Shown: piece by piece, positions 18,414-26,595 of the stretch
How positions within the stretch are numbered: the first letter of the stretch is position 1
Layout: every line of letters starts with the position of its first letter
Assembly: GCF_038007285.1 (NCBI RefSeq)
Contig: NZ_JBBOWX010000001.1
Location: 2,125,501 to 2,189,500, forward strand
DNA length: 64,000 bases
Direction: 5' to 3'
From: Sporosarcina sp. FSL K6-3457
GTDB lineage: Bacteria > Bacillota > Bacilli > Bacillales_A > Planococcaceae
Program-made: the position numbers and the translations under genes
Notes under the pieces: generated by a model
The model's database searches: none
The model's input: the letters and a program-made list of their open reading frames with translations, nothing else
Told to the model about the DNA's origin: nothing

Positions 18414-19352
18414 ATGATTAAAAAAGAGACAATTATAATTAATGAAATCAGACACGGATATATTATGTGTGAACAAGATAAGAAAGCACCAGTAATTTTA
18501 TATTTACATGGAGGTCCAGGAAGCCCAGAATATCCGATTTTTCAATCTCAGCTTAATTCATCTTATTTATGTGAATTTAATGTTTGCTATTACGACCATA
18601 GAGGTTGCGGATTATCATTTAATAAGAAATCTGAATTATCTTTAGATCTCTTAATTGAAGATATTCTTGATATCACAAAGTACTTAATTGAAAAATATGA
18701 TAAGAAGAAGATTATTTTAGTTGCACATTCCTTTGGTACCTATTTAGGTATTAAAGCAGTTCAATCACATCCAGAATATTATTCAGCGTATGTTGGCATT
18801 TCTCAAATAACAAATGTTAGAGAATCTGAAAAAAGAATTTATAATGATCTGTTGCAAGTCTGCAAAGAGAAAAAAGATTATAAAGGTAGAAAGTTGTTAA
18901 AGAAAAATAAGCGTAGTTCGAGTAAATTATCTAATCATTATATGCAAAATGTGAAAGGGAGACTTTTAAAACGATATCAACTAGGGTTAACAAGAGAACC
19001 ACTACCTACATATTTTATGATTCAAAAATTATTTTCTTTTCCCCAATATAGCTTTAAAAATAAATTAGAATACTGTAAAGGATTGATACATAGCTCCAGA
19101 TTATTATTTTCAATGACTAAAGATATTAACTTATTCCAGAATTCATGTGATTTTAAAGTACCTATTTATTTTATTCATGGAATCTATGACTATCAAGTAT
19201 CCCTCCCCCTTGGAAAGGAGTATTTTGGACAATTAGACTCGCCTAAAAAAGAATTAATAATTTTTGAAGAATCTGCCCACTTTCCTAATTTTGAAGAACC
19301 TGATAAATTTAATGAGATATTAAATTCACTTTTCAGTGTTGAGCAAGTGTAA
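18414..19352 (+). CDS. alpha/beta hydrolase, proline-iminopeptidase-like
   Basis: Serine hydrolase of 312 residues. The oxyanion motif is LHGGPGSPE, the strand YYDHRGCGLS follows, the nucleophile elbow is VAHSFGTYLG, the acid is probably Asp in IHGIYDYQVS and the base is His in ESAHFPNFEEP. HGGPG and DHRGCGLS are typical of the prolyl-iminopeptidase (S33) group. A cap of about 90 residues lies between strands. It is the last gene of the tetR/ABC cassette, only 5 bp after the permease gene, so it may modify or cleave the exported compound. Confidence 0.82.
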   Translation: MIKKETIIINEIRHGYIMCEQDKKAPVILYLHGGPGSPEYPIFQSQLNSSYLCEFNVCYYDHRGCGLSFNKKSELSLDLLIEDILDITKYLIEKYDKKKIILVAHSFGTYLGIKAVQSHPEYYSAYVGISQITNVRESEKRIYNDLLQVCKEKKDYKGRKLLKKNKRSSSKLSNHYMQNVKGRLLKRYQLGLTREPLPTYFMIQKLFSFPQYSFKNKLEYCKGLIHSSRLLFSMTKDINLFQNSCDFKVPIYFIHGIYDYQVSLPLGKEYFGQLDSPKKELIIFEESAHFPNFEEPDKFNEILNSLFSVEQV

Positions 19353-19400
19353 ATCTGGACTGGAAACCTAATCTTAATGATGCATGTTTCTATACTTACA

Positions 19401-19436
19401 AAAAACCATCCGAGTGAAAAATTTCGGATGGTTTTT
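19401..19436. terminator. bidirectional terminator
   Basis: AAAAACCATCCGA (19401-19413) pairs with TTCGGATGGTTTTT (19423-19436). It has A and T tracts on both sides and serves the hydrolase gene on the plus strand and yfmM on the minus strand. Confidence 0.85.
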
Positions 19437-19445
19437 CGTAGTGGA

Positions 19446-21002
19446 TTAAAACATTTTAGTCGTCCAATTTTCACCGTTCCAAACACCTGTCACAAGGCCT
19501 TCATAAAAATCAGGTTCGTGTGAAATGAGTAGAACGCTACCTTTGTATTCCTGTAAAGCTCGTTTCAATTCATCTTTTGCATCTTTATCCAAGTGATTCG
19601 TCGGCTCATCGAGAACAAGCAGATTCGTTTCGCGATTGATTAATTTACATAAGCGTACTTTTGCACGTTCCCCACCACTTAACACTTTTACTTTACTTTC
19701 GATATGTTTATTCGTTAAACCACATCTGGCCAACGCAGCACGCACTTCATATTGTGTGAAATGAGGAAACTCTTCCCACACTTCTTCCAAACATGTATTA
19801 TTGTTATCCGACTTCGTTTCCTGCTCGAAATAACCAATTTCTAAATGCTCGCCAAGTTCAACGGAGCCAGTAAGCGCAGGAATTTCCCCAAGGATACTTT
19901 TCAGCAGAGTCGTTTTCCCAATACCATTGGCACCTGACAAGGCGATTTTCTGACCGCGTTCCATCGTCAATTCCAGCTCTCTGGATAATGGTTCGTCATA
20001 GCCGATGACGAGGTCTTTTGTTTGGAATAAATACCTGCTCGGTGTCCGTGCAACTTTAAAACTAAATTGTGGCTTCGGTTTTTCTGCATCTAATTCGATA
20101 ATGTCCATTTTGTCTAGCTTCTTCTGACGTGACATAGCCATTCGACTCGTTGCTGCATTTGCTTTATTACGCGCTACGAAATCTTTGAGATGAGAAATTT
20201 CCTTCTGTTGCTTCTTGAAGGCGGCCTCAACCTGCTGTTTTTTCATCTCATGGACACGCACAAATTCTTCATAATCCCCAACGTAGCGAGTGATTTCTTG
20301 ATTTTCCATATGGTAAATCAATTGAATCACGCTATTCAAGAATGGAATATCATGCGATATTAAAATAAATGCACTCTCGTAGTTCTGTAAATAATTGCGT
20401 AGCCAGTTGATATGCTCGACATCTAAATAGTTTGTCGGCTCATCTAGCAGAAGGATATCCGGTTTTTCTAGCAATAGCTTGGCGAGCAGTACTTTTGTAC
20501 GCTGTCCACCACTTAAATCATGAACGTCACGATCTAGGCCGAATTCGTTCAATCCAAGTCCATTCGCTACTTCTTCTACTTTTGAATCAATGATGTAAAA
20601 ATCATTATGAGATAATTCTTCTTGAATTTGGCCAGTTTCCTCAAGGAGTGCCTCCAGCTCATCAGGCCCTACTTCCCCCATTTTTTCAAAGAGTGCATTC
20701 ATTTCCGCCTCTTGATCATACAGATATTGAAAAGCAGTACGTAACACATCACGGATGGTCATTCCTTGTTTCAAGACAACATGCTGATCCAAATAACCAA
20801 CCCGCACACGCTTCGACCAGTTCACCGTTCCTGCATCGGGCTCTAGCTTACGCGTAATAATATTCATGAACGTCGATTTACCTTCACCATTGGCACCAAT
20901 TAGCCCGATATGCTCTCCTTGTAATAACCGGAAAGAGACGTCCTCAAAAATCGCACGATCTCCAAAGCCATGGCTTAAATTTTCTACTGTCAATAAACTC
21001 AT
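19446..21002 (-). CDS. yfmM: ABC-F family ATPase YfmM
   Basis: Soluble twin-ATPase that acts on the ribosome and not in transport. The first domain has GANGEGKST and LSGGQRTKVLLAKLLLEKP, and the second has GANGIGKTT and LSGGERAKVRLCKLI. Both Walker B motifs end in LLLDEPTN or LVLDEPTNHLD, and a charged linker between them carries RNKANAATSRMAMSRQKKLDKM. Length (518) and wording closely match B. subtilis YfmM as I remember it. AAAGGTG lies before the ATG. No membrane domain is present. Confidence 0.88.
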   Translation of the reverse strand: MSLLTVENLSHGFGDRAIFEDVSFRLLQGEHIGLIGANGEGKSTFMNIITRKLEPDAGTVNWSKRVRVGYLDQHVVLKQGMTIRDVLRTAFQYLYDQEAEMNALFEKMGEVGPDELEALLEETGQIQEELSHNDFYIIDSKVEEVANGLGLNEFGLDRDVHDLSGGQRTKVLLAKLLLEKPDILLLDEPTNYLDVEHINWLRNYLQNYESAFILISHDIPFLNSVIQLIYHMENQEITRYVGDYEEFVRVHEMKKQQVEAAFKKQQKEISHLKDFVARNKANAATSRMAMSRQKKLDKMDIIELDAEKPKPQFSFKVARTPSRYLFQTKDLVIGYDEPLSRELELTMERGQKIALSGANGIGKTTLLKSILGEIPALTGSVELGEHLEIGYFEQETKSDNNNTCLEEVWEEFPHFTQYEVRAALARCGLTNKHIESKVKVLSGGERAKVRLCKLINRETNLLVLDEPTNHLDKDAKDELKRALQEYKGSVLLISHEPDFYEGLVTGVWNGENWTTKMF

Positions 21003-21134
21003 CTAATAAACACCTTTTCCTTCATTAAGAATAGTTCTCGCTGCCCTAAATGAGGGCATGTTGAATCTTTTATTATTATATAATTATTTTGCAGTCGAGG
21101 ATAGGAATTGTTTCTTTTTGTTTGCAAAGTGGGC

Positions 21135-21407
21135 TTACTCCACACCAAATCTTTTGGCAGATCGAGCTCGAGCGCGTTCCGCTTCAATTTCTCGATTGCG
21201 GGGCTCCGCATTGGTGACGGCTGTCTGGAGTAAATGTTGTGTAGCAATTGCCACTTGCTCTACAGCCTGATTAAAGGCGTCTTCATTGACCTTCGATACT
21301 TTGTTGAAACCTGTGATCTTACGCACATATTGTAAGGAAGCAGCATAAATTTCATCATCAGTAGCAGGGGGTTCAAAGTTAAATAAGGTTTTTATATTGC
21401 GACACAT
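21135..21407 (-). CDS. DUF2277 family protein
   Basis: Small cytoplasmic protein of 90 residues with the conserved DUF2277 start MCRNIKTLFNFEPPATDDEI, a middle LQYVRKITGFNK and a basic end with RARARSAKRFG. Function unknown. The ATG at 21407 follows AGAGGTG. An in-frame GTG at 21416 overlaps that site and is less likely. The family is widespread in bacteria and usually monocistronic, as here. Confidence 0.82.
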   Translation of the reverse strand: MCRNIKTLFNFEPPATDDEIYAASLQYVRKITGFNKVSKVNEDAFNQAVEQVAIATQHLLQTAVTNAEPRNREIEAERARARSAKRFGVE

Positions 21408-21554
21408 AGCATTCACCTCTATTGTTATTTTCTTGATTGTAGCATATTCGTTGTACTAGGGCAGACGGAAGCTTCACTCCCGCAATAATGTACTATCTAC
21501 CATTAAATATAAAGATGTATAGTGACATGAGAATCCCTTGAAAGGAGTTTCCTC

Positions 21555-22130
21555 ATGAATATCACATCTTTTTTACTATATTGTTTTATTGTTACGGTTA
21601 CACCTGGCCCGACGAATATCGACATATTGTCTACAGTGAATAATCATGGGACAAAGAGGGCAATGCAGTATACGTATGGCGCAACGATTGCTTTTGGTTT
21701 ATTACTTGCTATATCTGCTATGTTGAATACAATGCTCATAACGGTAATCCCTAAAATTTTGATTGTTATGCAGATAATTGGAAGCATTTATATGCTCTAT
21801 CTCGCTTATCAAATTTATAAAATGGATACATCAAAACCAATCGTAAACAAGACAGGTACTTTTAAGTCGGGCTTTCTCATGCAGTTTTTAAATCCAAAGG
21901 TAGTTACATTCACGATGACTGTATTTCCTAGCTTTATTTTGCCCTACTATACCGCAATGCATGCAGTGACAATAAGTGTTATAACGATAACACTTATTGG
22001 ATTTGTATCATTTATTATATGGGTTCTTTTCGGTACAATCTTCAAGAGTTTTTTACAGAAGCATGAAAAAATTGTGAATGTAATCATGGCATTATTTTTA
22101 GTTTATGCTGCAATCATGATATGGCTGTAA
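21555..22130 (+). CDS. LysE family amino-acid exporter (copy 1)
   Basis: Inner-membrane exporter of 191 residues with about six helices. The N-terminus carries the LysE/RhtB signature TVTPGPTNIDILSTVNNHG, and QFLNPKVVTFTMTVFPSFI is the second conserved block. Substrates in the family are basic or neutral amino acids. AAAGGAG precedes the ATG. A second family member lies at 37020, with the same order of motifs but different sequence. Confidence 0.85.
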   Translation: MNITSFLLYCFIVTVTPGPTNIDILSTVNNHGTKRAMQYTYGATIAFGLLLAISAMLNTMLITVIPKILIVMQIIGSIYMLYLAYQIYKMDTSKPIVNKTGTFKSGFLMQFLNPKVVTFTMTVFPSFILPYYTAMHAVTISVITITLIGFVSFIIWVLFGTIFKSFLQKHEKIVNVIMALFLVYAAIMIWL

Positions 22131-22138
22131 GTAGCTAG

Positions 22139-22156
22139 TTAATTAATTAATTAATT
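22139..22156. repeat. tetranucleotide repeat TTAA
   Basis: About four and a half copies of TTAA lie 14 bp before the panB start region. A change in copy number could alter leader length, but no promoter spacing depends on it visibly. Confidence 0.6.
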
Positions 22157-22169
22157 AGATGGAGGGAAT

Positions 22170-23018
22170 ATGATGAAACAAACGACAGATTTCTTGAAAA
22201 TGAAGCAAAGCAATGAGAAGATTGTTGTGTTAACAGCCTATGACTATCCTTCTGCAAAAATTGCGGAACAAGGGGGAGTTGATATCATTTTGGTTGGTGA
22301 TTCACTTGGAATGGTGGTTCTGGGGTACGATTCAACAATCCCAGTTACACTCGAAGACATGATTCATCATACGAAAGCTGTTAAACGAGGAGCTAAGGAT
22401 ACATTTATCATGACGGATATGCCGTTTTTAACCTATCATTTATCTGTTAAAGATACATTAATCAATGCGGGGAGATTAATTCAAGAAGCCGGTGCCCATG
22501 CTGTGAAGCTAGAAGGTGCTGATGAAGTCATCGAACATACCGCTGCCCTAACGAGTGCAGGGATTCCTGTCTGCTCCCACCTCGGGCTGACACCGCAATA
22601 CGTCGGCGTTTTAGGCGGATATAGGGTGCAAGGAAAAGATGCGTTAGCTGCTAAAAAATTGCTGGAAGATGCTAAGAAATGTGAAGCGGCAGGAGCATTT
22701 GCGCTTCTTTTGGAATGTATTCCAAGACAACTTGCAGAAGAAGTAACAAAAGCCCTTTCAATTCCGGTGATTGGAATCGGTGCTGGAGTGGATGTGGATG
22801 CCCAGATTCTCGTCTATCATGATATTTTAGACTATGGTGTTGAGCGGGTCCCTAAGTTTGTAAAACAATACCATTCATTGAACCCGTTAATACTGGAATC
22901 CATTCAGGCTTATGCTGCTGATGTGAAGAATAAACTTTTTCCAGAAGAAAAACATTCTTTTACAATGAAGGAAGAGGAACTGAAAGGACTTTATGGAGGT
23001 AAGCAATTTATCAAATAA
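22170..23018 (+). CDS. panB: 3-methyl-2-oxobutanoate hydroxymethyltransferase
   Basis: Makes ketopantoate from 2-ketoisovalerate and methylene-tetrahydrofolate, the first step to pantothenate and coenzyme A. Conserved blocks include [31 protein letters not shown] (magnesium and substrate), [21 protein letters not shown], and [19 protein letters not shown]. Length 282 is normal. GGAGGG precedes two adjacent ATG codons (22170, 22173). panC and panD are not adjacent in this window, which is unusual for Bacillales, where panBCD is often an operon. Confidence 0.93.
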   Translation: MMKQTTDFLKMKQSNEKIVVLTAYDYPSAKIAEQGGVDIILVGDSLGMVVLGYDSTIPVTLEDMIHHTKAVKRGAKDTFIMTDMPFLTYHLSVKDTLINAGRLIQEAGAHAVKLEGADEVIEHTAALTSAGIPVCSHLGLTPQYVGVLGGYRVQGKDALAAKKLLEDAKKCEAAGAFALLLECIPRQLAEEVTKALSIPVIGIGAGVDVDAQILVYHDILDYGVERVPKFVKQYHSLNPLILESIQAYAADVKNKLFPEEKHSFTMKEEELKGLYGGKQFIK

Positions 23019-23068
23019 CTTTATATCAGGCTTCCTTATATAGTTTTTAAATCCGAAGGGTGAATGAA

Positions 23069-23845
23069 ATGGGTAAATTTATTTATAAAAAATCGGCAGG
23101 TATTACTGCCTTGTCAGCAAGCATCACTGACTTTACATATAAAAAGCACTCTCACCAGGAGTATGCAATAGGGGTAACATTGCGTGGTATTCAAGAGTAC
23201 AACTTGGATGGCAGTTTTCAATTATCACACCAAAACGGTATTATGTTTTTTAATCCAGAACAGGCCCATGACGGAATGGCACATGATGAGACAGGCCTTG
23301 ATTATGTCATGCTGTATATTGAGCCAGAATTGTTTTTGGAAGCTATTGCGAAAAAGGACATTGTACGTTTTTCAACGCCTATTGTTTATGATGATAGAAT
23401 TAGACAGAGTATATTAGGCCTTTCTACTGCAATATTAAGCGGAAAAGATGAGACATTGTGTAGCGAATTATTCTTATCCCTGACAGATAACCTTATTCAA
23501 ACTGATCTTTCTACTGACTATAAGAAAGACAACGCTTTAATCAGAAAGGCAAAGGACATACTTCATAGCGACTTAGGGAATGTACTGAAACTTGACGAGA
23601 TATGTAAGGAGCTGAATGTATCGAAGTTCCAGTTTATCAGATCATTCAAGGCCCATACTGGAATTACACCCTACCAATACTTTCTTAACTGCAAGATAGA
23701 ACATGCAAAGAAGTTAATGGAGAACAATGGGGATATTTATTCAGCAGTAGCTGAATGTGGTTTTGTAGATTTAACCCATTTAAATAAGCACTTTAAAAGC
23801 GTATATGGAACAACAGCATTTGAATATTTGTCGTATTTACATTGA
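23069..23845 (+). CDS. AraC family regulator with cupin domain
   Basis: Transcription activator. An N-terminal AraC-type cupin (about 15-90, with HSHQEYAIGVTLRG and the metal- or ligand-type His pattern) is followed by two helix-turn-helix motifs in the last 100 residues (LDEICKELNVSKFQFIRSFKAHTGITPYQY and DIYSAVAECGFVDLTHLNKHFKSVYG). AAGGGTGA precedes the ATG at 23069. The GTG at 23060 overlaps it. The family type near LysE exporters often senses amino acids, but here the targets are unknown. Confidence 0.85.
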   Translation: MGKFIYKKSAGITALSASITDFTYKKHSHQEYAIGVTLRGIQEYNLDGSFQLSHQNGIMFFNPEQAHDGMAHDETGLDYVMLYIEPELFLEAIAKKDIVRFSTPIVYDDRIRQSILGLSTAILSGKDETLCSELFLSLTDNLIQTDLSTDYKKDNALIRKAKDILHSDLGNVLKLDEICKELNVSKFQFIRSFKAHTGITPYQYFLNCKIEHAKKLMENNGDIYSAVAECGFVDLTHLNKHFKSVYGTTAFEYLSYLH

Positions 23846-23870
23846 AGAAAATGTCCAGGGGTTGATTTAT

Positions 23871-24260
23871 ATGCCATTAATAGTAGGTGATATAATTACT
23901 TTTGAACGGACTTTTACAGTAAGAGATGTTGAATTATTTATAGAGATTTCGGGTGATGAAGGGATTCATCATATGACTGCAGATGAACAGGGAAGACTTG
24001 TAGTTCAAGGGTTATTAACGGCAACTCTACCAACAAAAGTGGGCGGAGATCACAATGTACTGGCTCGTACGATGAATTTTGAGTTTTTGAGACCTGTGTT
24101 TACCGGGGATGCTATAATTTGTGAAGTTAAAATTGAAAAATACGAAATGCAAGAAAATAATCGGACAGCTATTGCTGCATCCTTTTTATGTGAAAATCAG
24201 AACGAAAAAGAAGTATTAAAAGGGGATTTTGCAGGTGTAATCCTTGAAAATAATGAATGA
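23871..24260 (+). CDS. MaoC-like hotdog-fold protein
   Basis: About 129 residues from the ATG at 23871 (after AGGGG). The pattern VGDIITFERTFTVRDVELFIEISGDEGIHHM is the MaoC/(R)-hydratase type, where Asp and His form the catalytic pair of enoyl-CoA hydratases. VVQGLLTATLPTKVGG and MNFEFLRPVFTGDAI continue the fold. It could be an (R)-specific enoyl-CoA hydratase or a thioesterase-like relative. A longer in-frame ORF reaches back into araC but lacks family similarity. Confidence 0.7.
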   Translation: MPLIVGDIITFERTFTVRDVELFIEISGDEGIHHMTADEQGRLVVQGLLTATLPTKVGGDHNVLARTMNFEFLRPVFTGDAIICEVKIEKYEMQENNRTAIAASFLCENQNEKEVLKGDFAGVILENNE

Positions 24261-24293
24261 AAAACCATCAAATTTCTAGCTGGATGGTTTTTC
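24260..24293 (+). terminator. intrinsic terminator after the MaoC-like gene
   Basis: AAAACCATC (24261-24269) pairs with GATGGTTTT, then further T. It separates the MaoC-like gene from the ABC-F leader. Confidence 0.75.
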
Positions 24294-24337
24294 ATTAGCT
24301 ATACTTAATGGGATGTTTTTAAATGGAGGGATATTAT

Positions 24338-24361
24338 ATGGGGATGTTATTGTTCTATTGA
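24338..24361 (+). CDS. leader peptide MGMLLFY of the ABC-F gene
   Basis: ATG at 24338 follows TGGAGGGA at 7-8 nt spacing and encodes seven residues ending in TGA at 24359-24361. The stop codon runs into the first base of a strong hairpin. Very short hydrophobic leaders in front of attenuators are a known control of msr, vga and vmlR-type ABC-F genes and of erm methylases. A drug that stalls the ribosome here would change the folding of the RNA downstream. Confidence 0.6.
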   Translation: MGMLLFY

Positions 24362-24427
24362 TACGAGCTTGAAGTAAAAAGCTCGTATCGATCCTAGCTA
24401 TCGATACGAAATTACAAATTTCGGAGG
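24360..24427 (+). promoter_or_regulatory. translational attenuator of the ABC-F gene
   Basis: Three dyads overlap. H1 is GATACGAGCTT (24360-24370) with AAGCTCGTATC (24379-24389). H2 is TCGTATCGAT (24383-24392) with ATCGATACGA (24400-24409). H3 is CGAAATT (24407-24413) with AATTTCG (24417-24423), and its 3' arm ends at the first G of the GGAGG (24423-24427) used by the ATG at 24436. H2 competes with both H1 and H3. No T run follows H1, so translation rather than termination is the likely control point. Confidence 0.6.
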
Positions 24428-24435
24428 TAGCGAAT

Positions 24436-25890
24436 ATGGAACAAATTTGTTTTGAATTAGAAAATGTTGAAATGACTTATTTAGATAAAGTGATTGTAAA
24501 GATTGAACGATTAGCTGTTCATCAATTTGACCGTATCGGCATTGTTGGAAAAAATGGTGCGGGGAAAAGTACATTGTTAAAAGTCATTGCTGACAGTATT
24601 CAACCAACCAGTGGAAAAGTGAAGCGTCATGTGGAGTGTGGTTATTTTGAGCAACTGGAACCACCAACTGTTGCCAAGGCAGATGCCGCGTTACTTGGAA
24701 GATTAGCAGTTCCGCAAGAATCCGAGCAGTTAAGTGGTGGCGAGCAAACAAGGCTGAAGCTTGCCCAGTTGTTTACGCATTATTACGAAGCGTTATTAAT
24801 CGATGAGCCTACAACTCACTTGGACCAAGAAGGCATTTCATTTTTACTTGATGAATTAAAATATTACTTCGGAGCACTTGTGTTAATTAGTCATGATCGG
24901 GCTGTTTTAGATGCACTTGTCACAACCATTTGGGAAGTAAGTGACGGTGAAGTGTATGTTTACACAGGAAATTACAGCGAATACCTTGAACAGAAGCAGC
25001 TAGAGCGTGAACAACAACGTCAGGCACATGAACAATTCATGAAGGAAAAGAGTCGCCTTGAAAAAGCAGCACTAGAAAAAATGAAAAAGGCTGAAAAAAT
25101 CACTCAAGCGGGAAATATGTCGAAAAAAGAATCGAAGGCAATGGCCAATCGTATGATTGAAACGAAATCAAAAGGTACGAGTCAAAAAGCGGTGCATCGT
25201 GCAGCAAAAGCGATTGAACAACGAATGGAAAAACTGCAGGAAGTCGAAGCTGTACAAGAAGAAAAGCCCATCGTCTTCCGTCAATCGAAAGCATTGGAAT
25301 TACACAACAAGTTTCCCATTATGGCAGACCAGCTAACCCTTCAAATTGAAGATAATGTACTAGTAGACGAAGTGAGTTTCCAACTGCCACTTGGCAAAAA
25401 AATCGCGATTACGGGGGCAAATGGTGTCGGTAAAAGTACATTGCTTCAGCATATTGCAAATGGTGGTGCAGGTTTAACCATTTCACCGAAAGCAAAAATT
25501 GGTTATTTCCATCAAATGAGCTACCAATTTCCGACGGATGAAACAGTGCTACAATTCGTGAGAAACCGTTCAGACTATGATGAAGGATTGTTACGCAGTG
25601 TGTTACATGCCATGCAATTTGTCGGTACAGATATCCAGAAAGATATGAAGTCACTAAGTGGTGGGGAAGCAATCCGCTTACAGCTATGTCAGCTATTCTT
25701 GGGGAATTATAACATTTTATTGTTGGATGAGCCGACCAATTTTTTAGATATCCATGCGCTTGAAGCATTGGAGAGATTTATGGCTGCATATGAAGGGACG
25801 GTTGTATTTGTTTCCCATGATCAAGTATTCATCAATCATGTGGCAGACTTGCAGTATCATATTCATGCAAAAAAATTAAATCAAGTATGA
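24436..25890 (+). CDS. ABC-F ribosome protection protein, Msr/Vml-like
   Basis: Twin ATPase of 484 residues that should bind the ribosomal exit site and displace antibiotics. The first domain has GKNGAGKST (38-46) and LSGGEQTRLKLAQLF near 100, then LLIDEPTTHLD. A long basic linker (about 190-270) follows. The second domain has GANGVGKST, LSGGEAIRLQLCQLF and LLLDEPTNFLD. The length, the YFEQL motif, the linker with MANRMIETKSKGTSQKA and the leader-peptide attenuator resemble Msr(A)/Vga/VmlR-type resistance factors. Which drug class it acts on cannot be told. No membrane domain is present. Confidence 0.82.
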   Translation: MEQICFELENVEMTYLDKVIVKIERLAVHQFDRIGIVGKNGAGKSTLLKVIADSIQPTSGKVKRHVECGYFEQLEPPTVAKADAALLGRLAVPQESEQLSGGEQTRLKLAQLFTHYYEALLIDEPTTHLDQEGISFLLDELKYYFGALVLISHDRAVLDALVTTIWEVSDGEVYVYTGNYSEYLEQKQLEREQQRQAHEQFMKEKSRLEKAALEKMKKAEKITQAGNMSKKESKAMANRMIETKSKGTSQKAVHRAAKAIEQRMEKLQEVEAVQEEKPIVFRQSKALELHNKFPIMADQLTLQIEDNVLVDEVSFQLPLGKKIAITGANGVGKSTLLQHIANGGAGLTISPKAKIGYFHQMSYQFPTDETVLQFVRNRSDYDEGLLRSVLHAMQFVGTDIQKDMKSLSGGEAIRLQLCQLFLGNYNILLLDEPTNFLDIHALEALERFMAAYEGTVVFVSHDQVFINHVADLQYHIHAKKLNQV

Positions 25891-25894
25891 TAGT

Positions 25895-25923
25895 AAGCCG
25901 TCGAGACAACCTCGGCGGCTTTT
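25895..25923 (+). terminator. intrinsic terminator after ABC-F
   Basis: AAGCCGTCGAG (25895-25905) pairs with CTCGGCGGCTT (25911-25921) with one G-U pair, then TTT. Confidence 0.8.
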
Positions 25924-26091
25924 AAAGATGAATCAGGCATTTGAATCTGGTGTTCAGTTTCTAAAATTTACAGGTTTTGATGAAAAAATATGATTACCGA
26001 ACAGTAAAGAATTTGATTGGCAGTAATACACTCAATCAATGAGAGTAGAGATGGATTATATGCTAATATGAATAAAAAGGCTGTGTTCAAT

Positions 26092-26580
26092 ATGAAAATA
26101 TCATTAATTGCGGCGATGGATAGCAATCGAGTCATTGGGAAAGCGAATGATATCCCATGGAGAATTCCAAAGGATTGGGAATTTGTTAAAAAGATTACAA
26201 TGGGACATTCTATTGTATTGGGCAGGAAGAATCTTGAGTCAATTGGTAGGGCTTTGCCGAATCGAAGGAATATTGTTTTGACAAGAGATAAGAGTTTTAC
26301 TTTTGATGGTTGTGAAATGGCTTATTCAATCGAGGATGTATTCAGGTTATGTGAAGACGATGAAGAGCTATTTATTTTTGGTGGGGAACAGATTTACACG
26401 ATGTTTTTGCCTTATGTTGAGAAAATCTATATGACAAAAATTCATCATGAATTTGAAGGAGATACATTTTTTCCAGAAGTTCAATTCGATGAATGGAATG
26501 AAATCGCTATGGAAAAAGGAGTTAGGGATGAAGAAAATCCATATGATTACGATTTTTGTGTTTTTGAAAGAAAAAAATGA
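26092..26580 (+). CDS. dihydrofolate reductase, DfrG/DfrD/DfrK-like
   Basis: Reduces dihydrofolate with NADPH. Full length (162). The active-site block IPWRIPKDWEF contains the catalytic Asp28, then ILGRKNLESIGRALP-type wording (here IVLGRKNLESIGRALP), NIVLTRDKSF, and FIFGGEQIY. These match the plasmid-borne trimethoprim-resistant enzymes DfrG/DfrD/DfrK of Gram-positive bacteria, as remembered, better than chromosomal DfrA of Bacillus, which has LPNDLAYFK. No thymidylate synthase gene is adjacent, unlike a normal thyA-dfrA pair. An AAAAAGG lies about 11 nt before the ATG. Confidence 0.85.
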   Translation: MKISLIAAMDSNRVIGKANDIPWRIPKDWEFVKKITMGHSIVLGRKNLESIGRALPNRRNIVLTRDKSFTFDGCEMAYSIEDVFRLCEDDEELFIFGGEQIYTMFLPYVEKIYMTKIHHEFEGDTFFPEVQFDEWNEIAMEKGVRDEENPYDYDFCVFERKK

Positions 26581-26595
26581 AAGGGATAAAATTTG

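Noticed and set aside
22139-22156. TTAA repeat as a phase-variation switch of panB
   Set aside because: It does not lie between visible promoter elements and panB is a housekeeping gene; copy-number change would have no obvious effect.
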